Of a stretch of 5,702 nucleotides of DNA, positions 1 to 5,702 are shown one piece after another. Positions within the stretch are counted from its first letter, which is position 1; the number at the start of each line of letters is the position of its first letter. Below the pieces are notes generated by a model. The model was given only the letters and a program-made list of their open reading frames with translations. It had not been told where the DNA came from and searched no databases. Source of the DNA: an uncultured beta proteobacterium (lineage in GTDB: Bacteria > Pseudomonadota > Gammaproteobacteria > Burkholderiales > Burkholderiaceae_B). The translations under genes were made by a program, and so were the position numbers. The stretch lies in assembly GCA_903924715.1 (NCBI GenBank), contig CAIYCP010000524.1, positions 1 through 5,702 of the forward strand, in the 5' to 3' direction.

Positions 1-172
1 TGAAAATCAGTCGGTTATTGGATTTTTATAAAAAAAACAAACCCCGCGCAAACTCAGCGATGTCCAAGACTATAGCATAGAAGGCCTTTTTCAGCCAAAA
101 GCCGACTTGCTCGCCATAGAGACCCTAGCGCGGTACATTTGCGGTAAAACCGAACTAGAAACGAGACGACCC
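1..172. other. Non-coding region upstream of the Bug/TctC gene
   Basis: I see no convincing coding region here. The left part is AT-rich and holds a 12-bp perfect palindrome, TTTTTATAAAAA, at 23-34, inside a longer A-tract. An imperfect hairpin lies at 83-103: GGC plus TTTT (one bulged C) pairs with AAAAGCC across a six-base loop. It is not followed by a T-run, so it does not look like an intrinsic terminator. GCGGTA occurs twice, at 130-135 and 141-146, about one helical turn apart. I found no strong sigma-70 promoter; TATAGC at 71-76 is a possible -10 but has no good -35. The promoter of the downstream gene probably lies in this region but cannot be placed. Confidence 0.5.
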
Positions 173-1153
173 ATGAACCAAATCCTGCGAGTACTAGTCG
201 CGAGTGTGCCGGCATTTTTTGCGCTGACTTCAACACACTTAGCCGCGCAAACACAAAGTGCTTATCCAAATAAAACCGTACGGTTGGTGGTGCCGTTTCC
301 CGCAGGGCAGGCGACCGACATCATTGCGCGCTTGTTAGCAGAGCGTTTAACGCAACGTTGGGGACAAGCTGTATTCGTAGACAACAAAGGCGGCGGCGCA
401 AGCATACCGGGTATGTTGGCGGGCAAAGAGGCGCCCGCTGATGGCTATACCATCACGTTTGCAAGCAGCACTACCACTGCGGTAAACGAAGCGCTCTACC
501 CAAAGCTCCCCTACAACATGCAACGCGATTTCGTGCCAGTGGGAGCAGTATTTACTCAACCTTGGTTGATTTTGGCGAACCCATCTGCACCCTATAACAA
601 TTTAAAAGATTTGGTTGATGCTGCACGCCAAGCTCCGGGCAAATTGACGTGGGGCTTTGGCGCAAACGCGCTTGAGTTAGCGGCTGAACTTTTTAAACAG
701 CGTGCACAAATTGAGATCACGGGCGTTTCGTATAAAGGCAGCGGGCCCGCGATGAACGATTTGCTTGGCGGGCACATTTTGCTGGCGGTTGACACCTTGG
801 CATCGTCGCTGCCGCACCTTCAAGCGGGCAAGCTCAAAGCGATCGCCTCGCTGTCGAGCGAACGCGCGCCACAACTGCCCGAGGTACAGACGATTGCCGA
901 GCAAGGCTATCCAGGCTTTGTGGGCGTTGGGTGGGCCGGCTTATTTATGCCCAAGGGCACACCGACCGCGATTGTTAAAAAAGTATCTGATGATGTGCAT
1001 CAGATTTTGACTGCCAACGTGCAACAGGCACTTGCTCAACGTGGCTCAACGCCCGACTTAAGAATACTGCCTGAGTGGTCGGCGTTTGTGAGTGCCGAGA
1101 CGCTGAAATGGGCTGAGGTCATTAAGAAGGGAAATATCAAGTTGGCTGAGTGA
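173..1153 (+). CDS. Bug/TctC family tripartite tricarboxylate transporter substrate-binding protein
   Basis: This 326-residue protein has the usual length for the family and is predicted to be a periplasmic binding protein for a small organic acid or similar solute. Residues 1 to about 25-30 form a signal peptide with a hydrophobic core (ILRVLVASVPAFFAL) and Ala-rich cleavage region. The mature protein begins with the family hallmark YPNKTVRLVVPFPAG (31-45), followed by D49, IIAR and the PADGYT motif (88-93). A second hallmark, GWAGLFMPKGTP, lies at 253-264. The common GG after the PF.AG start of the ligand loop is GQ here (G45-Q46), so substrate cannot be inferred from it. ATG at 173 is preferred to an in-frame TTG at 107, because the longer form would put 22 polar residues before the signal peptide. 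The ribosome-binding site is weak (GAG at 163-165). No TctA or TctB membrane gene is in the window, as is common for this family in Burkholderiales. Family is secure, ligand unknown. Confidence 0.93.
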   Translation: MNQILRVLVASVPAFFALTSTHLAAQTQSAYPNKTVRLVVPFPAGQATDIIARLLAERLTQRWGQAVFVDNKGGGASIPGMLAGKEAPADGYTITFASSTTTAVNEALYPKLPYNMQRDFVPVGAVFTQPWLILANPSAPYNNLKDLVDAARQAPGKLTWGFGANALELAAELFKQRAQIEITGVSYKGSGPAMNDLLGGHILLAVDTLASSLPHLQAGKLKAIASLSSERAPQLPEVQTIAEQGYPGFVGVGWAGLFMPKGTPTAIVKKVSDDVHQILTANVQQALAQRGSTPDLRILPEWSAFVSAETLKWAEVIKKGNIKLAE

Positions 1154-1224
1154 CCCAATGGCTTTTCCTAGCAGTATGGCAGGATAGATTGATTTTTTAA
1201 ATAGTACATCAACGGCGGATCAAT
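1154..1224. terminator. Convergent intergenic region with inverted repeat, possible bidirectional terminator
   Basis: The two flanking genes end facing each other. A perfect 9-bp inverted repeat has arms TAGATTGAT at 1185-1193 and ATCAATCTA at 1219-1227, separated by 25 bases. The left arm is followed at once by a T-run (1193-1198), and the right arm overlaps the stop codon of the minus-strand gene. The arms are AT-rich and the loop is long, so this is a weak candidate for a classical intrinsic terminator. The position between convergent genes is the main reason for suggesting it. Confidence 0.3.
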
Positions 1225-2055
1225 CTAGTACAACAAACCCCTGCCCGCAGCCAGGGCTTGTTGCATGGTCATGAACTCTGCCCCCTCTTTAATGAGGTTT
1301 TCTACCAAGCCCTCAAACGCTAACATCCTGTTACCACGCCCCAATACATAGGGATGCATCGTGTAGGTCAAGATGCCAAAATCTGTGCTCTTTTTGAAGT
1401 ATCTGAATTCATCCAACCAGCTTTCCATGACGGTGCGGGCGCTTTGCAGGCCTGGGTTCACTGTCGTGGGCATGCGCCAGTATTCAAAGTGCGGATGGTC
1501 ATCCAGATGCCAGCTAATGGGCATTTCGATCAGCGACGTTTCTTTGCCAAACTTGACCGGGTCGCCGAGCTTGACTTGATCACCCGCGCGCACAGGGTAT
1601 GGGTGGTAGTCACCCCCCATCATGCTGCTGTCGTATTCAAAGCCATACTTCAACAGAAGATTCAAAGTGTTATCGCTTAGATCCCATGAGGGTGACCGGT
1701 AGCCTACTGCCCGGCCACCGGTCAACGTTTTAATCGCTGCGCTGGCGCGCTGCATGTCGGCCTCTTCTTCTTCAAGCGTCTGGCTGGCGGGCGGGATATG
1801 CGCCCAACTATGATGGCCGATCTCGTGCCCACCCTTCACCACCGCCTCACAGGCAGCAGGGTAAGTTTCGATCGTGAAGCCCGGCACAAACCACGTGGTG
1901 GGGATGCTATGCGCTTTAACCAGATCAAGAATGCGCTTTGAGCCCACTACCCCAAACTCGCCGCGCGATAAAGGTGTTGGAGAGGTCAAGCCCCGCGAAA
2001 TAAACCCTGACTGCACGTCAAAATCATAGGTGAGACACACGATATGGCGGGGCAT
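1225..2055 (-). CDS. Polysaccharide deacetylase family protein, HpPgdA-like (NodB-fold C-N hydrolase)
   Basis: This 276-residue enzyme has the NodB/carbohydrate esterase 4 fold, which uses a bound metal to hydrolyse C-N bonds such as N-acetyl groups or, in relatives such as PuuE-type allantoinases, ring amides. Visible motifs in order are YDFD (10-13, catalytic and metal Asp), GHEIGHHSWAH (76-86, with H82 and H86 as metal ligands), GYRSPSWDLS (118-127, the RxP-W motif), EMPISWHLDD (177-186) and TMHPYV (232-237, catalytic His). This order, especially the EMP.xW.LDD block and the TxHP motif, matches what I remember of Helicobacter pylori HpPgdA rather than secreted chitin or xylan deacetylases. 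There is no signal peptide or membrane segment, so it should act in the cytoplasm, which argues against a cell-wall substrate. The start is supported by AAAAGGAT about six bases upstream. It is transcribed divergently from the ABC-importer operon, so a related substrate is plausible but unproven. Alternatives are an allantoinase-like or cyclic imide hydrolase. Confidence 0.9.
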   Translation of the reverse strand: MPRHIVCLTYDFDVQSGFISRGLTSPTPLSRGEFGVVGSKRILDLVKAHSIPTTWFVPGFTIETYPAACEAVVKGGHEIGHHSWAHIPPASQTLEEEEADMQRASAAIKTLTGGRAVGYRSPSWDLSDNTLNLLLKYGFEYDSSMMGGDYHPYPVRAGDQVKLGDPVKFGKETSLIEMPISWHLDDHPHFEYWRMPTTVNPGLQSARTVMESWLDEFRYFKKSTDFGILTYTMHPYVLGRGNRMLAFEGLVENLIKEGAEFMTMQQALAAGRGLLY

Positions 2056-2060
2056 GGTGA

Positions 2061-2068
2061 ATCCTTTT
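2061..2068 (-). promoter_or_regulatory. Ribosome-binding site of the HpPgdA-like gene
   Basis: Read on the minus strand the bases are AAAAGGAT, ending about five bases before the ATG at 2055. The AGGA core is a good Shine-Dalgarno match and supports this start. Confidence 0.65.
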
Positions 2069-2099
2069 GGGCAATAGCCTGTTGATGGGCACTAAATCG

Positions 2100-2129
2100 T
2101 TGACTACAGTAAGCTCTGTCAGATATGTT
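2100..2129 (+). promoter_or_regulatory. Predicted sigma-70 promoter of the ABC-importer operon
   Basis: TTGACT at 2100-2105 matches the -35 consensus at five of six positions. TATGTT at 2124-2129 is an acceptable -10 with four of six matches. The spacer is 18 bp. Transcription would start near 2136, giving a leader of about 20 bases before the permease ATG. A short dyad, ACAG at 2106-2109 with CTGT at 2116-2119, lies in the spacer and could be part of an operator, though four-base arms are weak evidence. Read from sequence only. Confidence 0.5.
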
Positions 2130-2134
2130 AGCAA
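2106..2134 (-). promoter_or_regulatory. Possible minus-strand promoter for the HpPgdA-like gene
   Basis: On the minus strand, TTGCTA (2134-2129) is a fair -35 and TACTGT (2111-2106) a weak -10, separated by 17 bp. It lies almost exactly over the plus-strand promoter. The match is modest (four and three of six consensus positions), so this is tentative. Confidence 0.25.
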
Positions 2135-2146
2135 GCTGCGTAACTT

Positions 2147-2151
2147 AAGGA
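2147..2151 (+). promoter_or_regulatory. Ribosome-binding site of the ABC permease gene
   Basis: AAGGA sits six bases before the ATG at 2158. It is a good Shine-Dalgarno match and fixes the start of the permease. Confidence 0.7.
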
Positions 2152-2157
2152 TACAGA

Positions 2158-2982
2158 ATGACGGGCAGTACCGACACCAACGCTCAAAAATCCGCCAGTC
2201 AAGGTATGACTTTGGGTCGCTTTCTAGAAAGCTGGAGCTCCGCGATATTGATCGTGGTGCTGCTGCTGCTATGGGAAGCAGGCGTGCGTTATTTTGAAAT
2301 CCCCAATTTCTTATTGCCGGCACCGACTGAAATCGCTCAGCTATTTGTTGATGAATGGTCACTCATTCAAATGCATTCACTCGCAACCATATGGGCGATC
2401 TTAACGGGCTACGTTACTGCCGTGCTATTTGCTTTGGCGGTCTCAGCGCTCATGATTCGTTTCGCCTTACTCGAGCGTTTAATCATGCCAATCTTTGTTG
2501 GCTTACAAAGCGTACCCAAGATTGCGATTGCGCCGTTGATCTTGGTGTGGGTTGGTGCCGGCATGGGCTCAAAGATTGCGGTGGTGATGTCGATTGCTTT
2601 TTTTCCGATTGTGATCAACACCATGGCAGGTTTTAAAGAGGTCGATCGCGGCTTGGCCGATGTATTTCGTTCGGTCGACGCAAGCGAACGACAACTACTA
2701 TTTAGACTCAGGCTGCCGTATGCAATACCGTATATTTTTGCGGGCTTGCGCATCGCCACAACGCTCGCCGTACTTGGCGCCATTGTGGCCGAATGGCTCG
2801 CTGCGTCGAGCGGCTTGGGGTATTTGGTCTTGTCGGGTAGCTTTAACTTCAATACGGCCCGCTCATTTGCAGCGATCATTTCCTTAGCGGTGATTGGTAC
2901 GATATTTTTTAATTTTATGTCTTGGATTGAAGCGCACGTATCGTGGCGTACCGATCTGGATGATTCGACTTCAAGGAATTGA
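2158..2982 (+). CDS. ABC transporter permease, SsuC/TauC type
   Basis: This 274-residue inner-membrane protein is the transmembrane subunit of an ABC importer and has normal length for the SsuC/TauC/nitrate-type family. A polar N-terminus is followed by a first membrane helix at about 28-45 (AILIVVLLLLWEAGVRYF), then the family motif LPAPTEIA (53-60). Further hydrophobic segments lie near 76-100, 105-132, 138-158, 200-215 and 236-256. The cytoplasmic coupling loop that contacts the ATPase (EAA-type motif) is at about 162-200 and ends in LRLPYAIPYIFAGLRIA. In the stretch FRSVDASERQ the position normally occupied by a conserved Gly is Asp174. The AAGGA site upstream supports the start. It is the first gene of the operon, with only seven bases to the binding-protein gene. 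Family assignment is secure; substrate cannot be read from the permease. Confidence 0.94.
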   Translation: MTGSTDTNAQKSASQGMTLGRFLESWSSAILIVVLLLLWEAGVRYFEIPNFLLPAPTEIAQLFVDEWSLIQMHSLATIWAILTGYVTAVLFALAVSALMIRFALLERLIMPIFVGLQSVPKIAIAPLILVWVGAGMGSKIAVVMSIAFFPIVINTMAGFKEVDRGLADVFRSVDASERQLLFRLRLPYAIPYIFAGLRIATTLAVLGAIVAEWLAASSGLGYLVLSGSFNFNTARSFAAIISLAVIGTIFFNFMSWIEAHVSWRTDLDDSTSRN

Positions 2983-2989
2983 ATACACT

Positions 2990-4033
2990 ATGTTGAACAC
3001 GTTTTGCAGCGGCTTGAACAAAAATATTTTAGGTAGCGCCATCGCGCTCAGCATCCTGGGATTCTATGCGGCCCCTGCCCTAGCGATCGACAAGGTTGTA
3101 CTACGCATTAACTTCACGCCTTGGGGAATGCACGCGCAATACTTCGGCGGACGCGCGCAAGGTTTTTACAAAGACGAAGGCATCGAACTTGAGATTCGCC
3201 CGCCCGCAGCAGGCCAGCAAAACGAAGTGATGATTGCAACGGGTCGCGAGCAATTTGGGGTCACCAACGCTGACGCATTTGTCAAAGCAAAAGGCAGTGG
3301 CTTACCCGTTGTCGCAATCATGGCCGATCAGCCTGACAACCCTTTTTCTGTGATTACGCCGGTAAAAGCTGGCATCACAACGCCTGAAAAAATGAAGGGC
3401 ATGAAACTTGCCTGGTTTCAAGCCAATGTGATGGGCTTGATTGAACCAGTCTTGGCCAAAGGTGGGCTCACCCGCAAAGATGTCGAGTTTGTCACCGTTG
3501 CCCGCGGAGCCGAAGTTCAGATGCTGGCTGCGGGGCAAGTTGATGGGCTGTTCGGCTATTCGTTTGGCCAGGCCTTGACACTTGAGGGCAAAGGATTTCC
3601 GGTGAATGTCATGCCGGTGCGCGATTATGGCGTACAGTTTTATGGCACCGTGATCTATACCAACGACGCCTTACTCAAAAGCAACCCAGATTTGGTCAAA
3701 CGTTTTGTTCGCGCAACGATCAAAAGCTTGATCTGGACGCACGGCAATGTTGAACAAGCAATGAAAGAAATCGTGGCGGTGTCGCCTGACCGCGATCTTA
3801 AACTCGAGTCGCGCAAGCTTCGTATGATTTATGACTTGTACAACACGCCTGATTATGCCGAACGCTTTGGCTTAATGACCGATGCAAAGTGGCAGTCTTC
3901 TATTGATATCTTGGCCAGTGGTGGCGATTTACCAAAAAAACCAACTGCTCAAAGCATGTACACCAACGCAATCATCAACAGTCTGGATGAAGCAAAAGAG
4001 TTAGCCAAGCTTGTTAAGCAGCCTGCAAAATGA
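2990..4033 (+). CDS. ABC transporter substrate-binding protein, NMT1/THI5-like (SsuA/TauA type)
   Basis: This 347-residue protein is the predicted periplasmic ligand receptor of the importer. Residues 1-32 form a signal peptide with a hydrophobic stretch (LGSAIALSILGFYAA) and an ALA cleavage site at 30-32. The mature domain shows the NMT1/THI5 pattern: LRINFTPWGMHAQYFGG (38-54), then AQGFYKDEGIELEI (56-69), an Ala/Gly-rich turn and FGVTNADAFVKAKGSGLPVVAI (89-110). The later TPEKMKGMKLAW segment (131-142) and VDGLFGYSF (184-192) are also typical. Relatives bind sulfonates, taurine, pyrimidine precursors, aromatic acids and other small compounds, so the ligand is open. I chose ATG 2990 because it starts directly before the signal peptide; the open frame extends further upstream only inside the permease gene. 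The nearest Shine-Dalgarno match, AAGGA at 2973-2977, is rather far (12 bases). The stop codon overlaps the next start as ATGA. Confidence 0.93.
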   Translation: MLNTFCSGLNKNILGSAIALSILGFYAAPALAIDKVVLRINFTPWGMHAQYFGGRAQGFYKDEGIELEIRPPAAGQQNEVMIATGREQFGVTNADAFVKAKGSGLPVVAIMADQPDNPFSVITPVKAGITTPEKMKGMKLAWFQANVMGLIEPVLAKGGLTRKDVEFVTVARGAEVQMLAAGQVDGLFGYSFGQALTLEGKGFPVNVMPVRDYGVQFYGTVIYTNDALLKSNPDLVKRFVRATIKSLIWTHGNVEQAMKEIVAVSPDRDLKLESRKLRMIYDLYNTPDYAERFGLMTDAKWQSSIDILASGGDLPKKPTAQSMYTNAIINSLDEAKELAKLVKQPAK

Positions 4034-4848
4034 ATGCCGTACAACCTAACCGTCGTGGCATTTCAATTGCCGGTGTTCAGGTAACGTATGGGCTTGGATC
4101 TCCTCAGGCAGTACAAGCCTTAGCTCCGATTGACCTTGAGGTCGCCGAGGGCGCGTTTGTTTCATTAGTCGGGCCTTCGGGCTGTGGCAAAAGTACGTTA
4201 CTAAAAGTTTTAGCTGATTTAATGTCCCCCACACAAGGGCAAGTGTTAATCGACGGTGCTCAACCCAGCACGCTTCGCAAAGCAGGTCGGATTGGCCTAG
4301 TTTTTCAACAAGCCAATCTCATGCCGTGGTTGACGGTTGAAAAAAACATCAACTTACTCAAAGATCTGGTTGCCGCCAAAGGCGCTGGTGCCGCATTAGT
4401 GCCAGACCAAGGTACGCCACAAAGTGTCGAGCAACTCATTGAAATCGTGGGCCTCAAAGGTTTTGAAAAGAAACGACCGCATCAGCTATCGGGTGGCATG
4501 CAGCAGCGCGCAGCCTTGGCGCGTGCACTGACGCTCGACCCCTCGATATTGTTAATGGACGAACCCTTTGCCGCGTTAGACGAGATCACGCGCGATCGCA
4601 TGGCGTTTGAGCTCATGCGGATTTGGCAACAATATCAAAAGACCGTCATCTTCGTCACGCATTCGCTTGCCGAAGCAGTTTTTTTGTCAGATCAAGTCGT
4701 ACTGATGTCAGCACGACCGGGACGCATTCATAAAATTTATAATATCGACCTACCTCGTCCTCGCAACGAGGACACGCGCTTGTCAGACGAATTTATTCGT
4801 TTGGTGAGCGAGATTAATCGCGAACTTTATAAGGTGATGCTACTTTGA
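4030..4848 (+). CDS. ABC transporter ATP-binding protein, SsuB/TauB type
   Basis: This 272-residue cytoplasmic protein is the ATPase that powers the importer. All nucleotide-binding motifs are intact: Walker A GPSGCGKST (48-56), Q-loop VFQQANLMPW (91-100), signature LSGGMQQR (153-160), Walker B ILLMDEP (173-179) with catalytic E178, the D-loop AALD (181-184) and switch H211 in FVTHSLAEA. The LMPW after the Q-loop and the VLMSARPGRI block (224-233) are typical of the nitrate/sulfonate/taurine branch. The stretch between Q-loop and signature (about 109-142) looks slightly longer than usual, with an Ala/Gly-rich segment at 115-129. The start overlaps the stop of the binding-protein gene as ATGA, and I see no strong Shine-Dalgarno site, so translational coupling is likely. 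The stop overlaps a TTG start of the next gene as TTGA. Family is certain and substrate is not defined by this subunit. Confidence 0.96.
   Translation: MNAVQPNRRGISIAGVQVTYGLGSPQAVQALAPIDLEVAEGAFVSLVGPSGCGKSTLLKVLADLMSPTQGQVLIDGAQPSTLRKAGRIGLVFQQANLMPWLTVEKNINLLKDLVAAKGAGAALVPDQGTPQSVEQLIEIVGLKGFEKKRPHQLSGGMQQRAALARALTLDPSILLMDEPFAALDEITRDRMAFELMRIWQQYQKTVIFVTHSLAEAVFLSDQVVLMSARPGRIHKIYNIDLPRPRNEDTRLSDEFIRLVSEINRELYKVMLL
4831..4837 (+). promoter_or_regulatory. Ribosome-binding site inside the ATPase gene for the C45 hydrolase
   Basis: AAGGTGA lies seven bases before TTG 4845 and contains GGTGA, complementary to the 16S rRNA tail. It is too far (25 bases) from the first ATG at 4863, so it favours the TTG start. 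Confidence 0.5.
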
Positions 4849-5702
4849 GTAGACGAGAAAAAATGCCCTGCCTTACGGTAGGAGATAACGCCTTTGAACG
4901 TGGCTTAGCGCATGGCAAAACCTTTGCTGCGGATGTCGCAGCAAATCTTGAAACGTATTTGCGCCGTTTTGAGGCCTCGGGCTTAGCGCGCGTCGAAGCG
5001 CTTGAAGAAGCGATGCGTTGGCAAGCGGCTATGCAAAGTCAAAATACTGATTACGCCGAAGAAATGCTTGGCCTGGCTAAAGGTGCCGAGCAAAGTGTGG
5101 CGGCCATTGCTCTGCTGAATGCGCGTTACGAAATCGCCTTCATGATATTTGGTAAAGATGCCCGTAAACAAGAGCAATCTTTGCAGCAAGCCACCAGCGA
5201 AACTGACGGCTGTACGACTTTTGGTTTATTGTCAGACGTCACAGCAGACGGACATACCTGGCTTGGGCAAAATTGGGATTGGATTGCAGGCGTGCATCAG
5301 CGTACGATCGTTTTACGCATTAAACGCTCGAATAAGCCAAGCCTGGTGTGTATGACCGAAGCCGGGATCGTTGGTGGAAAAATGGGTGTCAATGAGTGCG
5401 GGATCGGCTTAGTCGAAAACGGCCTAGCCTCGCATCTAGACGGCAGCAACCCATATCAAAAACCTTTTCATATGCGCTGCCGCGAAGTGTTAGATGCCGA
5501 TCGATATGCCGACGCGCTCACCCCGATTGTTTCTACTAAGCGAACTTGTTCAGGAAATTTCGTCATTGGTGGCGCTCAAGGCGAGATTATTGATTTTGAA
5601 ACTAGCCCGAATCACATTACCTATTTGAACCCGATCAACGGTATCGTGACGCACTCGAATCACTTTGTCGGAAGTGGTCACGGCGAATCGCAAATGGAAA
5701 AA
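4845..5702 (+). CDS. Peptidase C45 / acyl-CoA:6-APA acyltransferase-like Ntn-hydrolase (partial, 3' end missing)
   Basis: The open frame continues to the window edge with no stop (286 codons from TTG 4845). It resembles the C45 family, self-processing N-terminal-nucleophile enzymes related to fungal isopenicillin N acyltransferase (IAT) that cleave or transfer amide-linked acyl groups. Landmarks, numbered from the TTG start, are FERGLAHG (18-24), LNARYEI (91-97), the self-cleavage site DGCTTF (121-126) with C123 as predicted nucleophile after cleavage at G122-C123, GQNWDW (141-146), GGKMGVNECGIGL (177-189) and THSNHF (269-274). No signal peptide is seen, so it should be cytoplasmic. Two starts are possible. 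TTG 4845 overlaps the ATPase stop as TTGA and has AAGGTGA upstream. ATG 4863 has only a weak GAG site but aligns without gaps with the IAT N-terminus as I remember it. The tight coupling to the importer suggests that the imported compound is its substrate. Family is confident, substrate unknown; a ceramidase-like or peptide amidase activity is also conceivable. Confidence 0.88.
   Translation, partial: MSRREKMPCLTVGDNAFERGLAHGKTFAADVAANLETYLRRFEASGLARVEALEEAMRWQAAMQSQNTDYAEEMLGLAKGAEQSVAAIALLNARYEIAFMIFGKDARKQEQSLQQATSETDGCTTFGLLSDVTADGHTWLGQNWDWIAGVHQRTIVLRIKRSNKPSLVCMTEAGIVGGKMGVNECGIGLVENGLASHLDGSNPYQKPFHMRCREVLDADRYADALTPIVSTKRTCSGNFVIGGAQGEIIDFETSPNHITYLNPINGIVTHSNHFVGSGHGESQMEK

Noticed and set aside
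83..103. Hairpin with bulged C as an intrinsic terminator or riboswitch
   Set aside because: The stem is short, no T-run follows, and no riboswitch core is recognisable.
107..172. N-terminal extension of the Bug/TctC protein from an in-frame TTG at 107
   Set aside because: It would place 22 mostly polar residues before a normal signal peptide. ATG 173 gives the typical family N-terminus.
2024..2362. Minus-strand open frame of 112 codons across the divergent intergenic region
   Set aside because: It overlaps the starts of two well-supported genes in other frames, has no recognisable domain and no good ribosome-binding site.
2409..2879. Minus-strand open frame of 156 codons opposite the permease
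   Set aside because: It lies wholly antisense to a clear membrane-protein gene, and its Ser/Thr/Lys-rich, low-information sequence is typical of a shadow frame.
2894..2989. Upstream extension of the binding-protein reading frame into the permease gene
   Set aside because: This stretch overlaps permease codons in another frame and would bury the signal peptide. ATG 2990 is the natural start.

Overview
The window reads as chromosomal DNA from a betaproteobacterium, most likely a member of the Burkholderiales (Alcaligenaceae/Comamonadaceae-like). The main reason is the Bug/TctC-type periplasmic binding protein at the left, a family greatly expanded in that order. The moderate base composition and ordinary proteobacterial ABC-importer genes are compatible with this. 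Genus cannot be decided from the sequence alone.

Layout. Positions 1-172 hold no gene and form the upstream region of the first gene. Positions 173-1153 (+) encode a complete Bug/TctC solute-binding protein without its TctA/TctB membrane partners nearby. It converges on a minus-strand gene at 1225-2055 for a cytoplasmic polysaccharide-deacetylase-fold hydrolase, closest in layout to Helicobacter pylori HpPgdA. A short intergenic region (1154-1224) with a long-looped inverted repeat separates them. A 102-bp divergent region (2056-2157) then leads into a tight plus-strand operon: ABC permease (2158-2982), NMT1/THI5-like (SsuA/TauA-type) binding protein (2990-4033), ABC ATPase (4030-4848), and a peptidase C45/acyl-CoA:6-APA acyltransferase-like Ntn-hydrolase (from 4845 or 4863) that runs off the right edge.

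How the genes may work together. The first three operon genes supply every part of a SsuABC/TauABC-type importer: periplasmic binding protein, membrane permease and ATPase. The fourth gene is translationally coupled to the ATPase and encodes an amide-bond-acting Ntn-hydrolase. The simplest reading is import of a small amide or N-acyl compound followed by its hydrolysis in the cytoplasm. The divergent HpPgdA-like enzyme also belongs to a fold that cleaves C-N bonds (N-acetyl groups, cyclic amides or imides), so it may act on the same or a related nutrient. The substrate is unknown, and this pathway is inferred from gene order only.

No RNA genes, insertion sequences, CRISPR arrays or obvious mobile-element traces were seen. 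The most interesting part is the importer plus C45 hydrolase operon with its divergent C-N hydrolase, a candidate uncharacterised scavenging pathway rather than a wholly new type of system.
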